From positions 108,662,469 to 108,726,468 of the forward strand of contig JAQMRL010000003.1 of the NCBI GenBank assembly GCA_035578175.1: 64,000 nt of DNA, read 5' to 3'. Positions 35,571-47,165 of this stretch are shown in pieces (the first letter of the stretch is position 1; each line of letters opens with the position of its first letter). A model generated the notes under the pieces. The model worked only from the letters and a program-made list of their open reading frames with translations, was not told the DNA's origin and did no database searches. Source of the stretch: Catonia carolina. Taxonomy: Eukaryota; Arthropoda; Insecta; Hemiptera; Achilidae. Position numbers and translations under genes: made by a program.

Positions 35571-35955
35571 TAGGTCAACAGCCGAGGCTGGTTTGAAGCT
35601 CTAGAGGTTTTACTAAGTAAAAACGAGGAGTAAGGTTGTTTACCATTGCCTTCCTCACTGAGTTAAAAGAGTATGCTTATCAGCATGCCAGGCCCTCCGA
35701 AAAGCACTCACTTTCCACCCTGCAAACGACACCTTCACTTCTTTCACCACAGGGTCTGGCTGCATAGTGAAATTCATTACTCTCAGAGGAGATAACTCTG
35801 ACTAGTATCATTTATACCTCTACCTCTTCTGTTCTTAAATAGTTCAGTCATATAAGTGGCTAACTATGTGTTAAGAAACAGAATTATTTTTTTAGCCCTG
35901 GACTAAACAGATAGAGTGCAATTAAAATAACACTCCACCTGCCCGTTTTGGGCAT
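35571..35955 (-). repeat. R1 repeat, copy 3, nested in a mariner element
   Basis: Reverse orientation, AGGTCAACAGCC to CACCTGCCCGTTTTGGGC. It interrupts the mariner element of 35394-36555. Confidence 0.72.
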
Positions 35956-36301
35956 GCCAACGTAGTACGCTTTCGAAAAGTCTGTCACGGAAGAAGTCGA
36001 AAGTTTTTGTACGACACCATTTTTTCAACACCACTATCTCATCTGCTATCGAAGAGAAACGCAAGCCCTTGAGATGTTCTTTAGCTTCAGAAGGAGAAAA
36101 GTCACAGGGTGCAAAATCTGGGCTGTAAGGTTGATGAGGCAAACCTCTTGAAACCCACGCTTCCCGAGTGTCATACGCGTTTTTAGATTTGTTAGAGGAC
36201 AGGCGTTGCAATAAAGCAGAATTGGTATTTGTCTGGACGAACCCTACACACCCGTCGCTTCCCATTTGACAGGGTGCCAACATATTGTTCGGAGATGACA
36301 A
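35956..36301 (-). pseudogene. mariner transposase C-terminal fragment
   Basis: The minus-strand frame contains LPHQPYSPDFAPCDF, matching the catalytic YSPDLAPCD block of mariner transposases. KEHLKGLRFSSIADEIV and RTKTFDFFRDRLFESVLRW follow. The last 20 or so residues of the open frame are R1 sequence. The upstream catalytic half is not intact. In an active mariner this enzyme cuts and pastes the element at TA sites. Confidence 0.8.
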
Positions 36302-36598
36302 TGTCGCCGAGTTCCAAATACTTCATATAAACGATACCATCACAGTTCCAGTAACGGTAAACATGACTTTCTCGGGAAATGGCATGGTTTGGAATTTGTC
36401 GGTTGCGGCGAACCGGTTGTCGTTATTAATTGCGGTGTGCTGAATTGTTTACAAAGAGTTTCAGTACAAGACTAACCATATTTGAGACTCCCTGGCCCAC
36501 AATTACAATCGTTATAGCGATGGAGATATTACTTTTCAATACACCATCTTATGTACAAACAATAACCTTGGTTAAGCCAGTGTTGTGGTGGTAGGAAT

Positions 36599-37280
36599 TT
36601 TTGTTTGTCATCAGTGTCTCGACTGGTTTGATGCAGTTCTCCAAGCTTTTCTATTATGTGCAAGTCTTTTCATATTTACATATCTGTAACACCCTACATC
36701 TTTTGTATTTTTCTTCATATATTCTAATCTTTGCCTCCCCTACAATTTACTCCCTCAATATTACCCTCCATTATTGAAATCCCAATACCTAGATGTCTCA
36801 AGATATGCCCCACTAGCCTATCCCTTCTTTTTGTAAGATGCTTCCATATACTTCTTTTTTCATCCACTCGCCTAAGAACCTCTAAATTACTTATTTTGTC
36901 CACCCACCTAATCTTAAATATTTTCCTATAACACCACATTTCAAAAGCTTCTATCCTCTTCTTTTCTACAGCCTCTATCACCCACGTTTCACTCCCGTAT
37001 AATGCTACACTCCAAACATAATGTTTTAAGAAATTTTTCCTAAGTTGTAAATCAATGTTTGTAGTCAGTAAGCTGTTTTTCATTTCATAGGCTTTTTAGC
37101 TTGAGCAATTATACTTTTGTTATCACTTGTGCTTCTACCATCCTTTGTTATTTTTTTCCCTAGATAGAATTCCCCAACTTCCTGTATATTTTCGTTGCCT
37201 ACTTTTAAATTTCCCATCTCTTCTAAACCACTCTTGCTGCTGCACAACACTTTTGTTTTGTTCTTTTTAATTTAATTAGT
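36599..37280 (-). mobile_element. L3 LINE 3' fragment with target-site duplication
   Basis: GTGGTAGGAAT occurs at 36588-36598 and 37281-37291, an 11-bp target duplication. The minus-strand frame at 36724-37083 encodes the post-catalytic part of the reverse transcriptase ORF: LRKNFLKHYVWSVALYGSET, EMWCYRKIFKIRWVDKI and RRDRLVGHILRH. The 3' tail includes CCAGTCGAGACACTGATGAC. Confidence 0.82.
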
Positions 37281-37289
37281 GGTAGGAAT

Positions 37290-37540
37290 ATATCACTCTA
37301 TCATCAGATTTTAGATTTTCAGAGAAATAAAGCATGGTTTACCAAACTACGTGTATTAATAAAAATAATATTTTATTTTGTTAAAAAGCAGACCATACCA
37401 GGAATCGGACCCGGGACTCCACGTTGAGTTGATCACTACAACACGCAGTAGGATATGCAGACCAGTCTCTAAACCGGACAAACTACCAATACGACCGTAA
37501 TTTTACTTTTACTGACATTGCATGGCATTTTTTAGTTGTA
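37290..37540 (+). repeat. R2 dispersed sequence, second copy
   Basis: Continues the pre-insertion sequence of 35240-35393 and 36563-36598, and matches 21226-21500 and the reverse complement of 8430-8660. It holds a reversed tRNA-like B box (GGAATCGGACCCGGGACTCC). Confidence 0.55.
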
Positions 37541-37715
37541 ATTTTTACTACATTTTTTTAGCATTAATATCTTTTTAGTTACAACTAACTTTTGTTCTAA
37601 TCTTCGACTTGTTAAAAACCTTGGGTGTTACAGTCGTGGTATGTATTTTGTTAAGCAAATTTAATATTTGAAGTTAGAAACCTTAAGATTTCACTACGTT
37701 TGCTTTACAATAATT

Positions 37716-37874
37716 ATGGCCGTGAAAATGTTCATATTTCCTCGTTTTACCGAGATAACTGAATTTCAAGCGAAATATTTCGCCTCCCATTACTCGCTAA
37801 TGAATCGTTACCGTACGTTTATGTTCCTGTGGATATATTCCCTTGTTTTTAGTTGTTATATAATAACTTCCTAG
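37716..37874 (+). CDS. Possible 52-residue open frame, paralogue of 21804
   Basis: Starts MAVKMFIFPRF and ends VFSCYIITS, with blocks ITEFQAKYFASH and TFMFLWIYS. The paired copy at 21804 keeps the same frame with one codon-sized gap and several replacement changes. The hydrophobic C-terminus could be a membrane segment. I do not recognise a family and cannot exclude chance within a duplicated repeat. Confidence 0.25.
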   Translation: MAVKMFIFPRFTEITEFQAKYFASHYSLMNRYRTFMFLWIYSLVFSCYIITS

Positions 37875-37979
37875 TGTTCAATTTTTTAGGCCTTATAGAC
37901 ACTCTGAATAAGTAATCTGATATATTGGTATGACCATTTTTTATCACTTTCAGTAAAATAAAATACATAAAATTTTCGT

Positions 37980-38230
37980 TTATTTTTAATGTTTCTTTTT
38001 ATGAGATTCGAAATTTACTAAAAGTTTCTGTACTACTTTTTGTTTATCTGTAATAATAAAATAATGAGTTTGCTGTGTCATTAAATTAGTAAAGGAGTAC
38101 ATATCACCTAATTAGCCATGACTAATTCAATTTGTAATACTGTTGTAAATTATTTTAATACCTATTGTTTGTGATTTAGATATAAACGCCCATTATGTTT
38201 TATTATTTCTTAACTACAAGTTAAAAATAC
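37980..38230. repeat. Stray monomer of the promoter-proximal array
   Basis: Contains AGCCATGACTAATTCAATTT and TTTTAATACCTATTGTTTGT, matching the monomer of 1740-2450. No exon 1, TATA box or later exon was found next to it. Confidence 0.5.
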
Positions 38231-38760
38231 AATTTAATTAGCTTGGTAACTGGGTGACAAAAAATTTATTTTTGTACTTAATTAAACTTTTGTGCATAAT
38301 TGAATATTAAAGCCGTAATCTTAAAAAAAACTATGTTTTCACGTGAAAACAGCCTCACCCAGAATTTCAGCAAACATCACGCCTACCCTGTCTTGTAGAG
38401 AATAAAAAATTGAGTGAACCAGGCGATTTTTAAAAAAAATCGTAGGACTAGTTTTTGAGAAAATCGCAAAAAAGTGAAAAATTATACGAATAAACTACTA
38501 CTTCCGGTTGACCGATTTTGATGAAAAAATGTTCGTGTCGGTTCCGGTAGTGGTACGTAACTTAAGTTTTAAGTTTAACGTTCGTATGTTGTTCCGTTCT
38601 TTAGATATTCTTTACACACACACATAGAACAATCGCTAAAAACATGTTTTTTTGGGTTCAGGTGGTCTGAAAACGTGTAGATCCGGTGAAAACTTGATTT
38701 CTTAAAATCGACATGAAAAGAATACTTTAATACCTATATATTCATATAGACAAGAGAAAG
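38180..38760 (-). repeat. R4 repeat, copy 2
   Basis: Reverse orientation, with GTGAAAACAGCCTCACCCAG, GGTTGACCGATTTTGATGAA and GAAAACGTGTAGATCCGGTG. It ends TATTCATATAGACAAGAGAA. Confidence 0.65.
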
Positions 38761-40960
38761 TAAAAAGATACAAGATATCTACGTTACACTCGAGGTATAT
38801 TTTCTGGTTAGGGTAACAAGTAGTTAGTTATAATCGTACAGTTAACCTACAAATGGTTCCGTGAAATACTGTATGGGCTCTGAGTATAGTGCACGTTACT
38901 GTGTTGTTTGTACTAAAATTAAAGTAGTCGCGCATGTGCAATGATGCTTTCCCCCTTTACCACTCGATAAAACCAAAGGCAAACTCTTGATTCAAGTAAC
39001 TATATGCTGTCAACCATTTTTGTTATATGTTAACGCAACCTCACCGGGGTTATTCTGTTTTTATTGCTGTGTGCTTGTTTTTGAATTAACACGCACTGTA
39101 ATTTTTAGTTTCATCGCAATATAGTTCCGATATGCGCTGTTTGACCGCGTGACTTCATTATTACGTCACCAATACATCCCTTCCGATCCATTATTATAAG
39201 TGCAAATTACGATAATACCATCTTGATTTGGATTGAAACAAACTAGTGTATTCATAGTGTAATAGTATTTTCGCAATTCAGAAATTAAATTTTATAAATA
39301 TGACAATACAAATTGAATCGGTCATTTCAGAAAGTCCAAGAGTCAAAAAGATAACTTTTGAGGCCTTATTGAAAACTACTAATTCACTTTATTTTTACTG
39401 AAATAATATTAATGAATAAAGTTTGTGTAGAAGAGTTCCCTTTAATATGGTGTGTATACATTAGTTTTTCTTCAAAGTAAGCCACATAAATAATAAAAAA
39501 ATTTAACATGTTAACTTGTGGTTTTCCTGAATTAAAAAAGATCCAAATAATAACTTATGTTATGTTTGTACAAAAGGCGTTGTTAAATAACCACAAAAAA
39601 TTATATTTTACAATAATATCAATTAAATTTATCACACTAGTTTAGCGCCCTCATGGATGACTTAACGAGACTTTTCACGATAAATAAAAATTGAAATTTT
39701 TCACTTTCAAGAAAAATGTTGAAGTTCAGAAAATTCCACGTACTTCTTTATCGTCACCAGCAGTATTATCCCCAAAAAAATACTTTTGCATAGAAACTTT
39801 CAGTGCCCTCTCCCTCTGGAAAGAGTGCTTAAGCGTCAAATTAACATCCATTTTCTTTTTCTTAAATTGAAAGAAAACTTTTAAAATATGCTTTTTCTTA
39901 GTATTAAATTAATTGAGGAAATTAAATGACATTAAAGAGAACGGAAGTTTAAATTAACTTAGTCCAAAAGTTAAATAAAGCAAAAAATAACAAAATTGAC
40001 TTGCAAGTTTTCTAAAACGACTGATTCAATTGTAATCATGAAAAAGTAACTAATCTTCTACAAGTAATCAGCAGGACGCTTGTTAGTAACTGACAAGGGC
40101 TGAAAGCACATCTATAACACGTAGCAATTCGAGTGCCTATTAAACATTCCGGCAAAATAATGGACAGAAACAATATTACAAAAATAACTACATGTTGATG
40201 AAGATTCTAACCACAAAGTGATAACAAATCAGACAGACTAAACTGATAAAAAATATTATATATAAAGATAACTTTTTCTTATATATTTGGCGCACTTCTG
40301 AAAACCTGAGGTCATTGAAGCTATACAATTTGAGGTAAAATTGATAGTGTGATCCTGACTCCATCCGAAATAATTTTCTATTTCGTGAGTTATAAATATT
40401 GTGTTACAACTGTATTGTCTTTTATTTATTTAGTTTGTTACAAAAAATATTATTTTAATGATAATGATATGAATTTATTGTATAAATGCTTACAAAAAAC
40501 ACATTCATTTAATTTATTTGCGTTTATAAAAATTGTAACTACAAATAACAGTCACATTAAATTTTGTATACACAAGATATTGTAAAAAAAACCTTCATCT
40601 CGATCTTTACTCCCAAAAACCATTAACTTTGCAAAAAAATATACTAATTTGTCTGTGGTAGACGAATTAAAATAAAACAATTTTACAAATTTTGTACCTT
40701 ATGGTGAATACGACTGTTACAAAACTAACTAAATGTTACTAAACACGGTTTCATTCATTTCCTGTTTTTCAATCAAATAGTTTAGGGAAGCAACAGCTGA
40801 GATGTTGTTGTTTTCATAAAGCACTGTGTTTTAACCCTTCCATATACTTACCCTACCATACTTAAGAGGTTGTGGTGGTGATTTTCTCAGCTGGGTCGGG
40901 TGGTCGCGAAATACGGAGCAAAACATGCAAAACAGTTACAGTATTATTTATTTAAAAGAA
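38761..40960. other. Low-information AT-rich region
   Basis: I find no open frame with coding character, RNA gene or repeat copy. The open frame at 40349 is low complexity. Confidence 0.4.
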
Positions 40961-40964
40961 CACA

Positions 40965-40992
40965 ATAATAATAATAATAATAATAATAATGA
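40965..40992. repeat. (AAT)n microsatellite
   Basis: Uninterrupted AAT triplets. From here to 41560 nothing else was recognised. Confidence 0.8.
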
Positions 40993-41569
40993 ACTTTATA
41001 CCCATATTGTTTTACAGTAGTAAGTAGACACATTCTTTCCAAAAGCTATAAAATCATTAAGTACCAGGTGGAGGAAATTGACCTACCCAACTATGACTAA
41101 AAGCCATGTCCAATGGTAGGTGCTCTCTTCTTTTATTCAGTAAGTTTAATACAGTACCAAAGAAATTTAAAAGTTTGTTAGTGTTGAAACCAATGACACT
41201 TTATAAAAAAAAAATTTTAGAAAAAAGTACATTCTTTAAAAAAAGGCTTTTATAAAGGACTCTACTTTTCAAAGATCATTTTTTAAATTTTTTACATAAA
41301 AAAAGGAAGCAAATTCAACATGTTTGGAGCCAAACAATCACAGTGACGCCGATAAAAAACCTTTTGTCGCCAGTTGTGGAAGGATTAGGTGCCTATTTCT
41401 AGTGCTGTAGTAGTGGACTCTACTCCGGAGATGTAACCTGTTTTTATGGCCTCTACCTTTAACATAGAGTTGTTTTGTATCCATTTCTGGAAAATCCGCG
41501 CTCAGACGAATATGTCGAAGGTTTGTGTTTATAACTTTGCTTATTAAATTTTGCACGTTCACAAGGTGG

Positions 41570-41641
41570 AACTAGAAGATCAAGTGCAATTAATTTAACA
41601 GCCGGAGGAATATTAATTTAATTGGACTTGATCTTCTAGTT
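41570..41641. repeat. Short palindrome (hairpin)
   Basis: AACTAGAAGATCAAGT at 41570-41585 pairs with ACTTGATCTTCTAGTT at 41626-41641. AATTAATTT/TTAATTTAATT extends the stem. The loop contains CAGCCGGAGG. Confidence 0.8.
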
Positions 41642-41642
41642 C

Positions 41643-41985
41643 AAGGGTTACAGAAAATAGTTATGTTTATTATCTCATGGGCAGCCAATTATATGACTGA
41701 ACTATTTAAGAACAGACGAAGTAGAGGTATAAAAGACACTAGTTCCAGTTATCTGCTCTCAGGGTAATGCAGTTCATCATTATACAGCCAGAACCTGTGG
41801 TGAATGAAGTAAAGGTTTCATCTGCAGGGTTGAAAGTAGTTGCTGTTCGGAGGAACTGGCATGCATGAGCATATTATTCTTCAACTAGGTGAGGAAGGCA
41901 TGGTAAAGCACCTCAATCCTTCTTCTTACTTAGTGAAACCTTAAGAGGTTTAATCCACCCTTTCGGCTGTTGACCTAACAACATT
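41643..41985 (+). repeat. R1 repeat, copy 4
   Basis: Forward copy with an altered 5' end. It directly follows the palindrome at 41570-41641 and ends in CTTTCGGCTGTTGACCTAAC. Confidence 0.65.
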
Positions 41986-41989
41986 TTCA

Positions 41990-42769
41990 TTAGGATCATT
42001 ACTTGTACAACTTTTTCTGATTCAATCAACTCGAAACTTGGGTTTGTTTGCCATTAATCAATTTTTTGAATTTCTGGATTTATTTTTGTGACATACAAAA
42101 CAATTACATTTTCCAATGTCAAACGACTTTTGATTTGGTTTCAAATTCACCATTACGGAAAATCCTTGATCACAGGTTGTATAATGTGGAAAATGGAATG
42201 TTCAACGCTGCTCTAGACAGTTCTTGGTATTCGTTTTTTAATACTTATCAAAAATTCGACGGGACAAGCTCTATTGAAAGTCAATTATATAAATTCCTGA
42301 TAATTTCGTAGCTCTATGATAATGGTTATGATGAAGATGAACACTTTGCTAAGCACTTTGTACAGCTTGCTAATTACAAGGATTCACAACCCACAAATAC
42401 CCACTCATCCCGTCTTCACTGGAATAGTTATAATCTGTTAATTGTTCGATAAAATCATTGCATTTATTACTTGTCTTATTTAAAGTGATGTGTAATAATG
42501 TATCTTAATAAGTAAACGAGATTGTTACGAGTAAAAATTAAAACTACTTTAGATTTTTAAATTTGTTAATATTATAATTGAGTGGGTCGGCAAAACGCGA
42601 GTACGCCACCTGAAAAAGGAAATCGCAGTGTCTAAAAGGTTGAGAACCACTCCCTTAAGATATCTGGTGTATTTTAATGTGTAACGGAAGCAGATTGTGC
42701 AGCTTGGGTGCCTAGTAGCAGAAACTTTCTTTAATAAAACGTCTTTGACGTCTTATGTACAAAACAAAT
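41990..42769. other. Unassigned sequence
   Basis: The 87-codon open frame at 42048-42311 matches no family I recognise and begins at a TTG or internal codon. No other feature was seen. Confidence 0.35.
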
Positions 42770-43165
42770 ATCTGGTGTGAAACACTCACACAACTTTCTT
42801 TTGCCACTGCAAATAATTAACAATATAAACTAACATTAGTAAACAGAAATTACAAGTAAACTAACATCAAAAACATAACCTAATTTTAATCATGAGAGAA
42901 TAGTGCAAAATGTAAACCAATCTAAGTTTGGCTTTATAATACGGAAAATCACTCTTTGGTACTAAACAAGGCTATGTAAAGAAAAATGCTTGAATAAAAG
43001 TTGTACATCTTTTAATTTCCTACAAATTTAACTATACACACGTTTTTTCGTCAAATTCATAGTACGGGCGAGAATTAAAAAAATTCATTTAATTACAGGT
43101 TTTCGTGAAAAAACAAAGAATCACTAAATACCGCTGAACTAAGCGTTGTACAAAGAATCGTTATA
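42770..43165 (-). repeat. R4 repeat, distal part
   Basis: Starts GTGAAACACTCACACAACTT and carries ATAACCTAATTTTAATCATG, the same order as in 46230-46620. Confidence 0.55.
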
Positions 43166-43729
43166 AAATAAAAGAATACAGGAATGAAATTTAAAACAGT
43201 TTTAATCTTAATGGCCGATTTGAAACACCGTTTTAAATTTTAATCATATTGCTCTGAAGAAGGTGGTACCAACGTAACGCGCGTAAGATTTTTAAACTTA
43301 AAAACAAACGAAGGTAAGGTGATAAATTTCATTTATACTGTGATTTATATTAATGGTTGTCAGGATGCATTTCAACAATTTATTTGTGAATGACGAAATA
43401 TATATTGGAGCAATATCAGACTTCTTTTAGGAAACAACATCGGAGAGGATGAAGAAACGGATGAGAAACGAGCAGGGGACGGAAAATGCAATTTTATTAC
43501 CAATAAGCTCACTGTGATTGAATTATTAGAAAAGAGACACCGCGATATGTTCTTATTCAGACTCAAGTTAATTCAAAATACCAAATTGTTAATACGCGTC
43601 TACGAACAGAGAAAAATTCATTTAACTTAAATTATATTATACATTCGTTGCTACTTTACTGAAACATACATATAATATTTTATGGTACAGTACAAGCTAG
43701 TTACCTACTAAATGCATTGACTTACAGAT
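43166..43729. other. Unassigned sequence
   Basis: No gene recognised. GCTCTGAAGAAGGTGGTACC at 43252-43271 looks like part of a dispersed repeat but has no second copy here. Confidence 0.35.
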
Positions 43730-44165
43730 TAGAAAAAATTTCTGAAACACTGTTTCGAGGGTAGCAAAATACAGGAGTGAAACGTGGGTGAAAGGGGCTG
43801 TAGAAAGGAAGACGATAGAAGCTTTTGAAATGTGGTGTTATAGGAAAATGTTAAGATTAGGTGGGTGGATGAAATAAGAATTTTAGCTGTTCTTAGGCAA
43901 GTGGACAAAAAAAGAAGTATACAGAAACATCTAACCAGAAGAAGAGATAGGTTGGTGGGGAATATCTTAAAAGATCCAGGTATTGGTCTATCAATAATTG
44001 AGAGTAGTATTAAGGGAGTGAATTGTAGGGACAGACAAAGGTTAGAATATATATGCAAATTATTACAAAAATGATGTAGGGTGTTACAGGTATGTAAATA
44101 TGGTACGAATTGCGCAAAAAAAACAGGTTAGACATCAGCATCTCACCAGTCGAGAGACTGATGAA
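43730..44165 (+). mobile_element. L3 LINE 3' fragment
   Basis: Forward copy of the same 3' end as 36599-37280. The translated pieces are EMWCYRK, RRQVDKKRSIQKHLTRRRDR (with one variant base) and RLVGNILKDPGIG, with frameshifts. It ends CATCTCACCAGTCGAGAGAC, then TGATGA. Confidence 0.75.
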
Positions 44166-44255
44166 AACACTAAGCTAATAACAAAACATTAGTTTCGTGA
44201 AATGACGCCGGAGTTTTATCTCTTGTCTACTGAATACAAACCGAAATAGTAATTC

Positions 44256-44392
44256 TTATTTTTTTTTTTTTTTGGTTTAACGTCTGACTGCTTTGCAAAT
44301 TGCTGCTAATGCAGACGGTAAAGGATGAAATGAATTTTTTTTGTAACGTATGAAAAATGCCCATGCCCGAGTGGGATTCGAACCCAAGACCT
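44256..44392 (-). mobile_element. tRNA-derived SINE, 5' truncated
   Basis: The minus-strand element has its poly(A) tail at 44256-44270 (T run on +), the conserved body (CCGTCTGCATTAGCAGCAAT) and the B box GGTTCGAATCC. The A-box end is missing. Confidence 0.7.
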
Positions 44393-44539
44393 ATAAATTT
44401 CTTAAATAGTACATTTCTTAAATATGTGTAACAAAATAATATAACAATGGGGTAAATGAAATTGTGTTGCTAAGAAACAGTAGTCAAGGTTAGGTCCCGC
44501 AGTAATTTTTGAAAGTTTTTTGAAAAATTTTTGAAGACC

Positions 44540-44722
44540 ATGAAAAAGTTAAACATCGGAATATTTTTGGCTATAGGGTTCGGGCTGGGGCTGCTTTTGT
44601 GGTGGCAGCCGTGGAGGCGGCCACCCGCCCCAGCCATCGAGGAAGAGGACTCCTCTGAAGATGAGGAGTCCCACCCGCCGCCAAAGCGCGACCCGAGTAG
44701 GCCGCATTTGGCTGAACAATAA
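44540..44722 (+). CDS. Predicted single-pass membrane microprotein
   Basis: A 60-residue frame from an ATG with good context (ACCATGA). Residues 6-22 are a hydrophobic helix (IGIFLAIGFGLGLLLWW), then the basic PWRRPP, an acidic Ser-rich patch (EEEDSSEDEES) and a Pro/Lys/Arg tail. The stretch is strongly GC-rich inside AT-rich DNA, which suggests constraint or foreign origin. A perfect donor-like GTGAGT begins three bases after the stop codon. I do not recognise the family; the layout resembles small mitochondrial or ER membrane proteins. An 89-codon frame on the opposite strand is the alternative reading, but has no comparable layout. Confidence 0.5.
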   Translation: MKKLNIGIFLAIGFGLGLLLWWQPWRRPPAPAIEEEDSSEDEESHPPPKRDPSRPHLAEQ

Positions 44723-44759
44723 AGTGAGTAAACACACATTAATTTCTACTTTACTATCT

Positions 44760-45690
44760 AGTCTTTATCAATATACTATACTACTAGTAACCATGAAATT
44801 GCGAGCCTAGGGTCTATTTAGACAGTAATGCAGTGTTGCCGTATTTGCCAGGGTGGGAACAAACTATTTACTTTTTTTACGGGTATTTCTTTATCATAAA
44901 AATTATAAATTTTAATTTGTTCTTGCTTCAGGATTGTTAGCCAAATTTTTAAAAAAGCTCACACACAATACTGATTATTTCTTTACTTTGTTTTCTAAGC
45001 TCTTTCTTTCGATAACGACGGTCGCTATCAGAGGCGATTTACCGAATTGTTCGCAAAATCACTAAATTTATTCATATTTACAAATAAAATTACAGTTACT
45101 ATAAACTAAAAGAAGAAAATTTAATTTTAAATTTTTTAAAGAAAGGCTGTATTAAACAATTAAACGGTAGGCCTAAAAAAAACAAATGTTTAAAACGAAA
45201 ACGACTTTGAAAAACACCTCACAAACGTTACGAAACGTTGTGTACGTTACGCTTACATTGAACTGACTAAGTGAAGAAATTTCAATGCCTGCAGCAGGGC
45301 GGGTGGAGTGCAAAAACTAAATAGCAGGACCGGTGGAGTTACACGACTTTATGGTTGACATGGAAGGTCTCAATTTCGTGGTTAATAGTAAAGAAATTCT
45401 CGTATGCCAATAAAATACACGCAAAAAAACTACTTGAAAAAATAGATTTAACGTAACTAAGAATACATAATTTGTTATTAGTTAACAATAATTTAGATTT
45501 AATATTAATTAATTTATATGATTTAAAAATAAAGAAACGCAATGATTAAAAACGTTTAATTAGCTATTTTTAATGCGTAGCAAATAATAATAGATAATAC
45601 AATAAAGAATAATTTTGATTATTATTTTCTATCCACCGTACAGTATTCTTATATGTTCTTAAAGCAACATATTGTTATTTTGAGTAGTGT
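44760..45690. other. Unassigned sequence downstream of the microprotein
   Basis: Contains GC-rich islands (GCAGCAGGGCGGGTGGAGTG at 45291-45310) but no open frame or repeat that I recognise. Confidence 0.35.
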
Positions 45691-45694
45691 TATT

Positions 45695-46069
45695 TAGGTT
45701 AACAGCCAAATGCTGGTTTGAATCTCTAGAGATTTAACTAAAAAAACGAGGAGTCAGGTGATTTACTAATGCCTTCCTCACCAAGTGGAAAAGTATGCTC
45801 ATCAGCATTCCAGGCCCTCCGAAAAGCATCTTCTTTCCTCCATACAAAAAATACCTCCACTTCATTCACCACAGGGTCTGGCTGTATAGTGAAATTCATT
45901 AAACTTAGAGTAACGACTGTCGTTTACACCTCCACCGTTTCTGTTCTTAAATAGTTCAGTCATATAATTGGCTGACTATGTGACAAGAAACAGAACTATT
46001 TTTTTTAGCCTTAGGACTAACAGATCGAGTGCAAATAATTTAAAACTTCACCTGCCTTTTATAGGCAAT
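45695..46069 (-). repeat. R1 repeat, copy 5
   Basis: Reverse orientation, with CAGGCCCTCCGAAAAGC and ACCACAGGGTCTGGCTG. It ends in CACCTGCCTTTTATAGGC. Confidence 0.7.
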
Positions 46070-46229
46070 TTTCAATAGTACAGTAAAACTATGTCAAGAT
46101 TTAAAATGCTAACAACGAACAACGATTGCTTACGCACCGTTCACTCATCCTGTAACCGCTGAGTCGCTTGGCCTGTGCAATATGTGTCAGTGGGGGCGAT
46201 TCACTACCACCACAATTACAAAAGAAATC

Positions 46230-47165
46230 TGCTGTGAAACACTCAAACGAAATCCTCTTGCCAATGAAAATAATTAACAAAATATAACATTAGAAATAAA
46301 ACATTAGAATTACACAAAAACGAACCTCAAAGTCATAACCAAATTTTAATCATGAGTGAATGATGCAAATGAAAACTAATTTTAGTTTGGCTTTATAATA
46401 CACGGGATATGACTCTTTGAAGCTAAACTAGGCTCTATAGAGACAAATATTTACAATAAAAGTTGTAGATCTTTTCATTTCTTATAAGTTTGATTGTATA
46501 CACTTTTCTCGGTAAAAGTATACTAACGCCGAAATCTTAAAAAAATCAATATTTTACAGATTTTCATGAGAAAGAAACAGTCACTAATTACCGCTAAACC
46601 AAGCGATATACTAAAATTTGTTTGGAATAAAGTTGTAGGTTTTTCAATGTTCTGTGTACTACAACTTTATGTACACTTTTGCAATATAGCATTTTAGAAC
46701 TGCAGTCAAAAAAACAACCATTGTTTCTTCGAGAGCACAGCTTCTTAAAGTTTTTTTGTTGACATGGCGCTTACCCTGTCTTGTAGACCAAAAAAGATGT
46801 AGTAATTGAGGTGGTTTTTTACAAAAAATCGTAAGAACTTTTTTTGAGATAAATGCAATAAAAGTGAAAAATTAAACGAATAAACTACTACTCACGGTTA
46901 ATCGATTTTGATGAAAATGTTAGTGTCGGGTCCTCTAGTAGTACCCAACTTAAGTTTCAAAATTCATTTTTTTTCGACGTTCCGTGTTCGAGATTTTTTC
47001 ACACACTCGCGCACATACACACACATACCAATCGCTAAAAACATGATTTTGGATTCAGGGGGGTCTAAAAACGTGTATCCGGTCAAAACTCGATTTCGAA
47101 AAGTCGACATAGCAACAATACTTTCCCTCCTATATATTCATATTGGCAAGAGAAAATAATACGCT
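46230..47165 (-). repeat. R4 repeat, longest copy (about 0.94 kb)
   Basis: Runs from CTGTGAAACACTCAAACG to ATATTCATATTGGCAAGAGA. It includes a variable AC/TG tract, CCAATCGCTAAAAACATG and GTGTATCCGGTCAAAACTCG. It defines the likely extent of R4. Confidence 0.65.

Larger units (their letters stand above)
35394..36555 (-). mobile_element. mariner-type transposon with nested R1
   Basis: Terminal inverted repeats share GGTGTATTGAAA and CATCGCTATAAC, at about 35395-35440 and (inverted) 36500-36555, with TA just outside each end. The minus strand encodes transposase C-terminal sequence. R1 (35571-35955) is inserted inside. The element interrupts R2-like sequence (35240-35393 and 36563 onward). Confidence 0.72.

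Noticed and set aside
42048..42311. 87-codon open frame
   Set aside because: It starts at a TTG-type codon and shows no motif that I can tie to a family.
44470..44739. 89-codon minus-strand frame opposite the microprotein
   Set aside because: It is Ser/Gly-rich low-complexity antisense. The plus-strand frame has a better start context and a membrane-protein layout.
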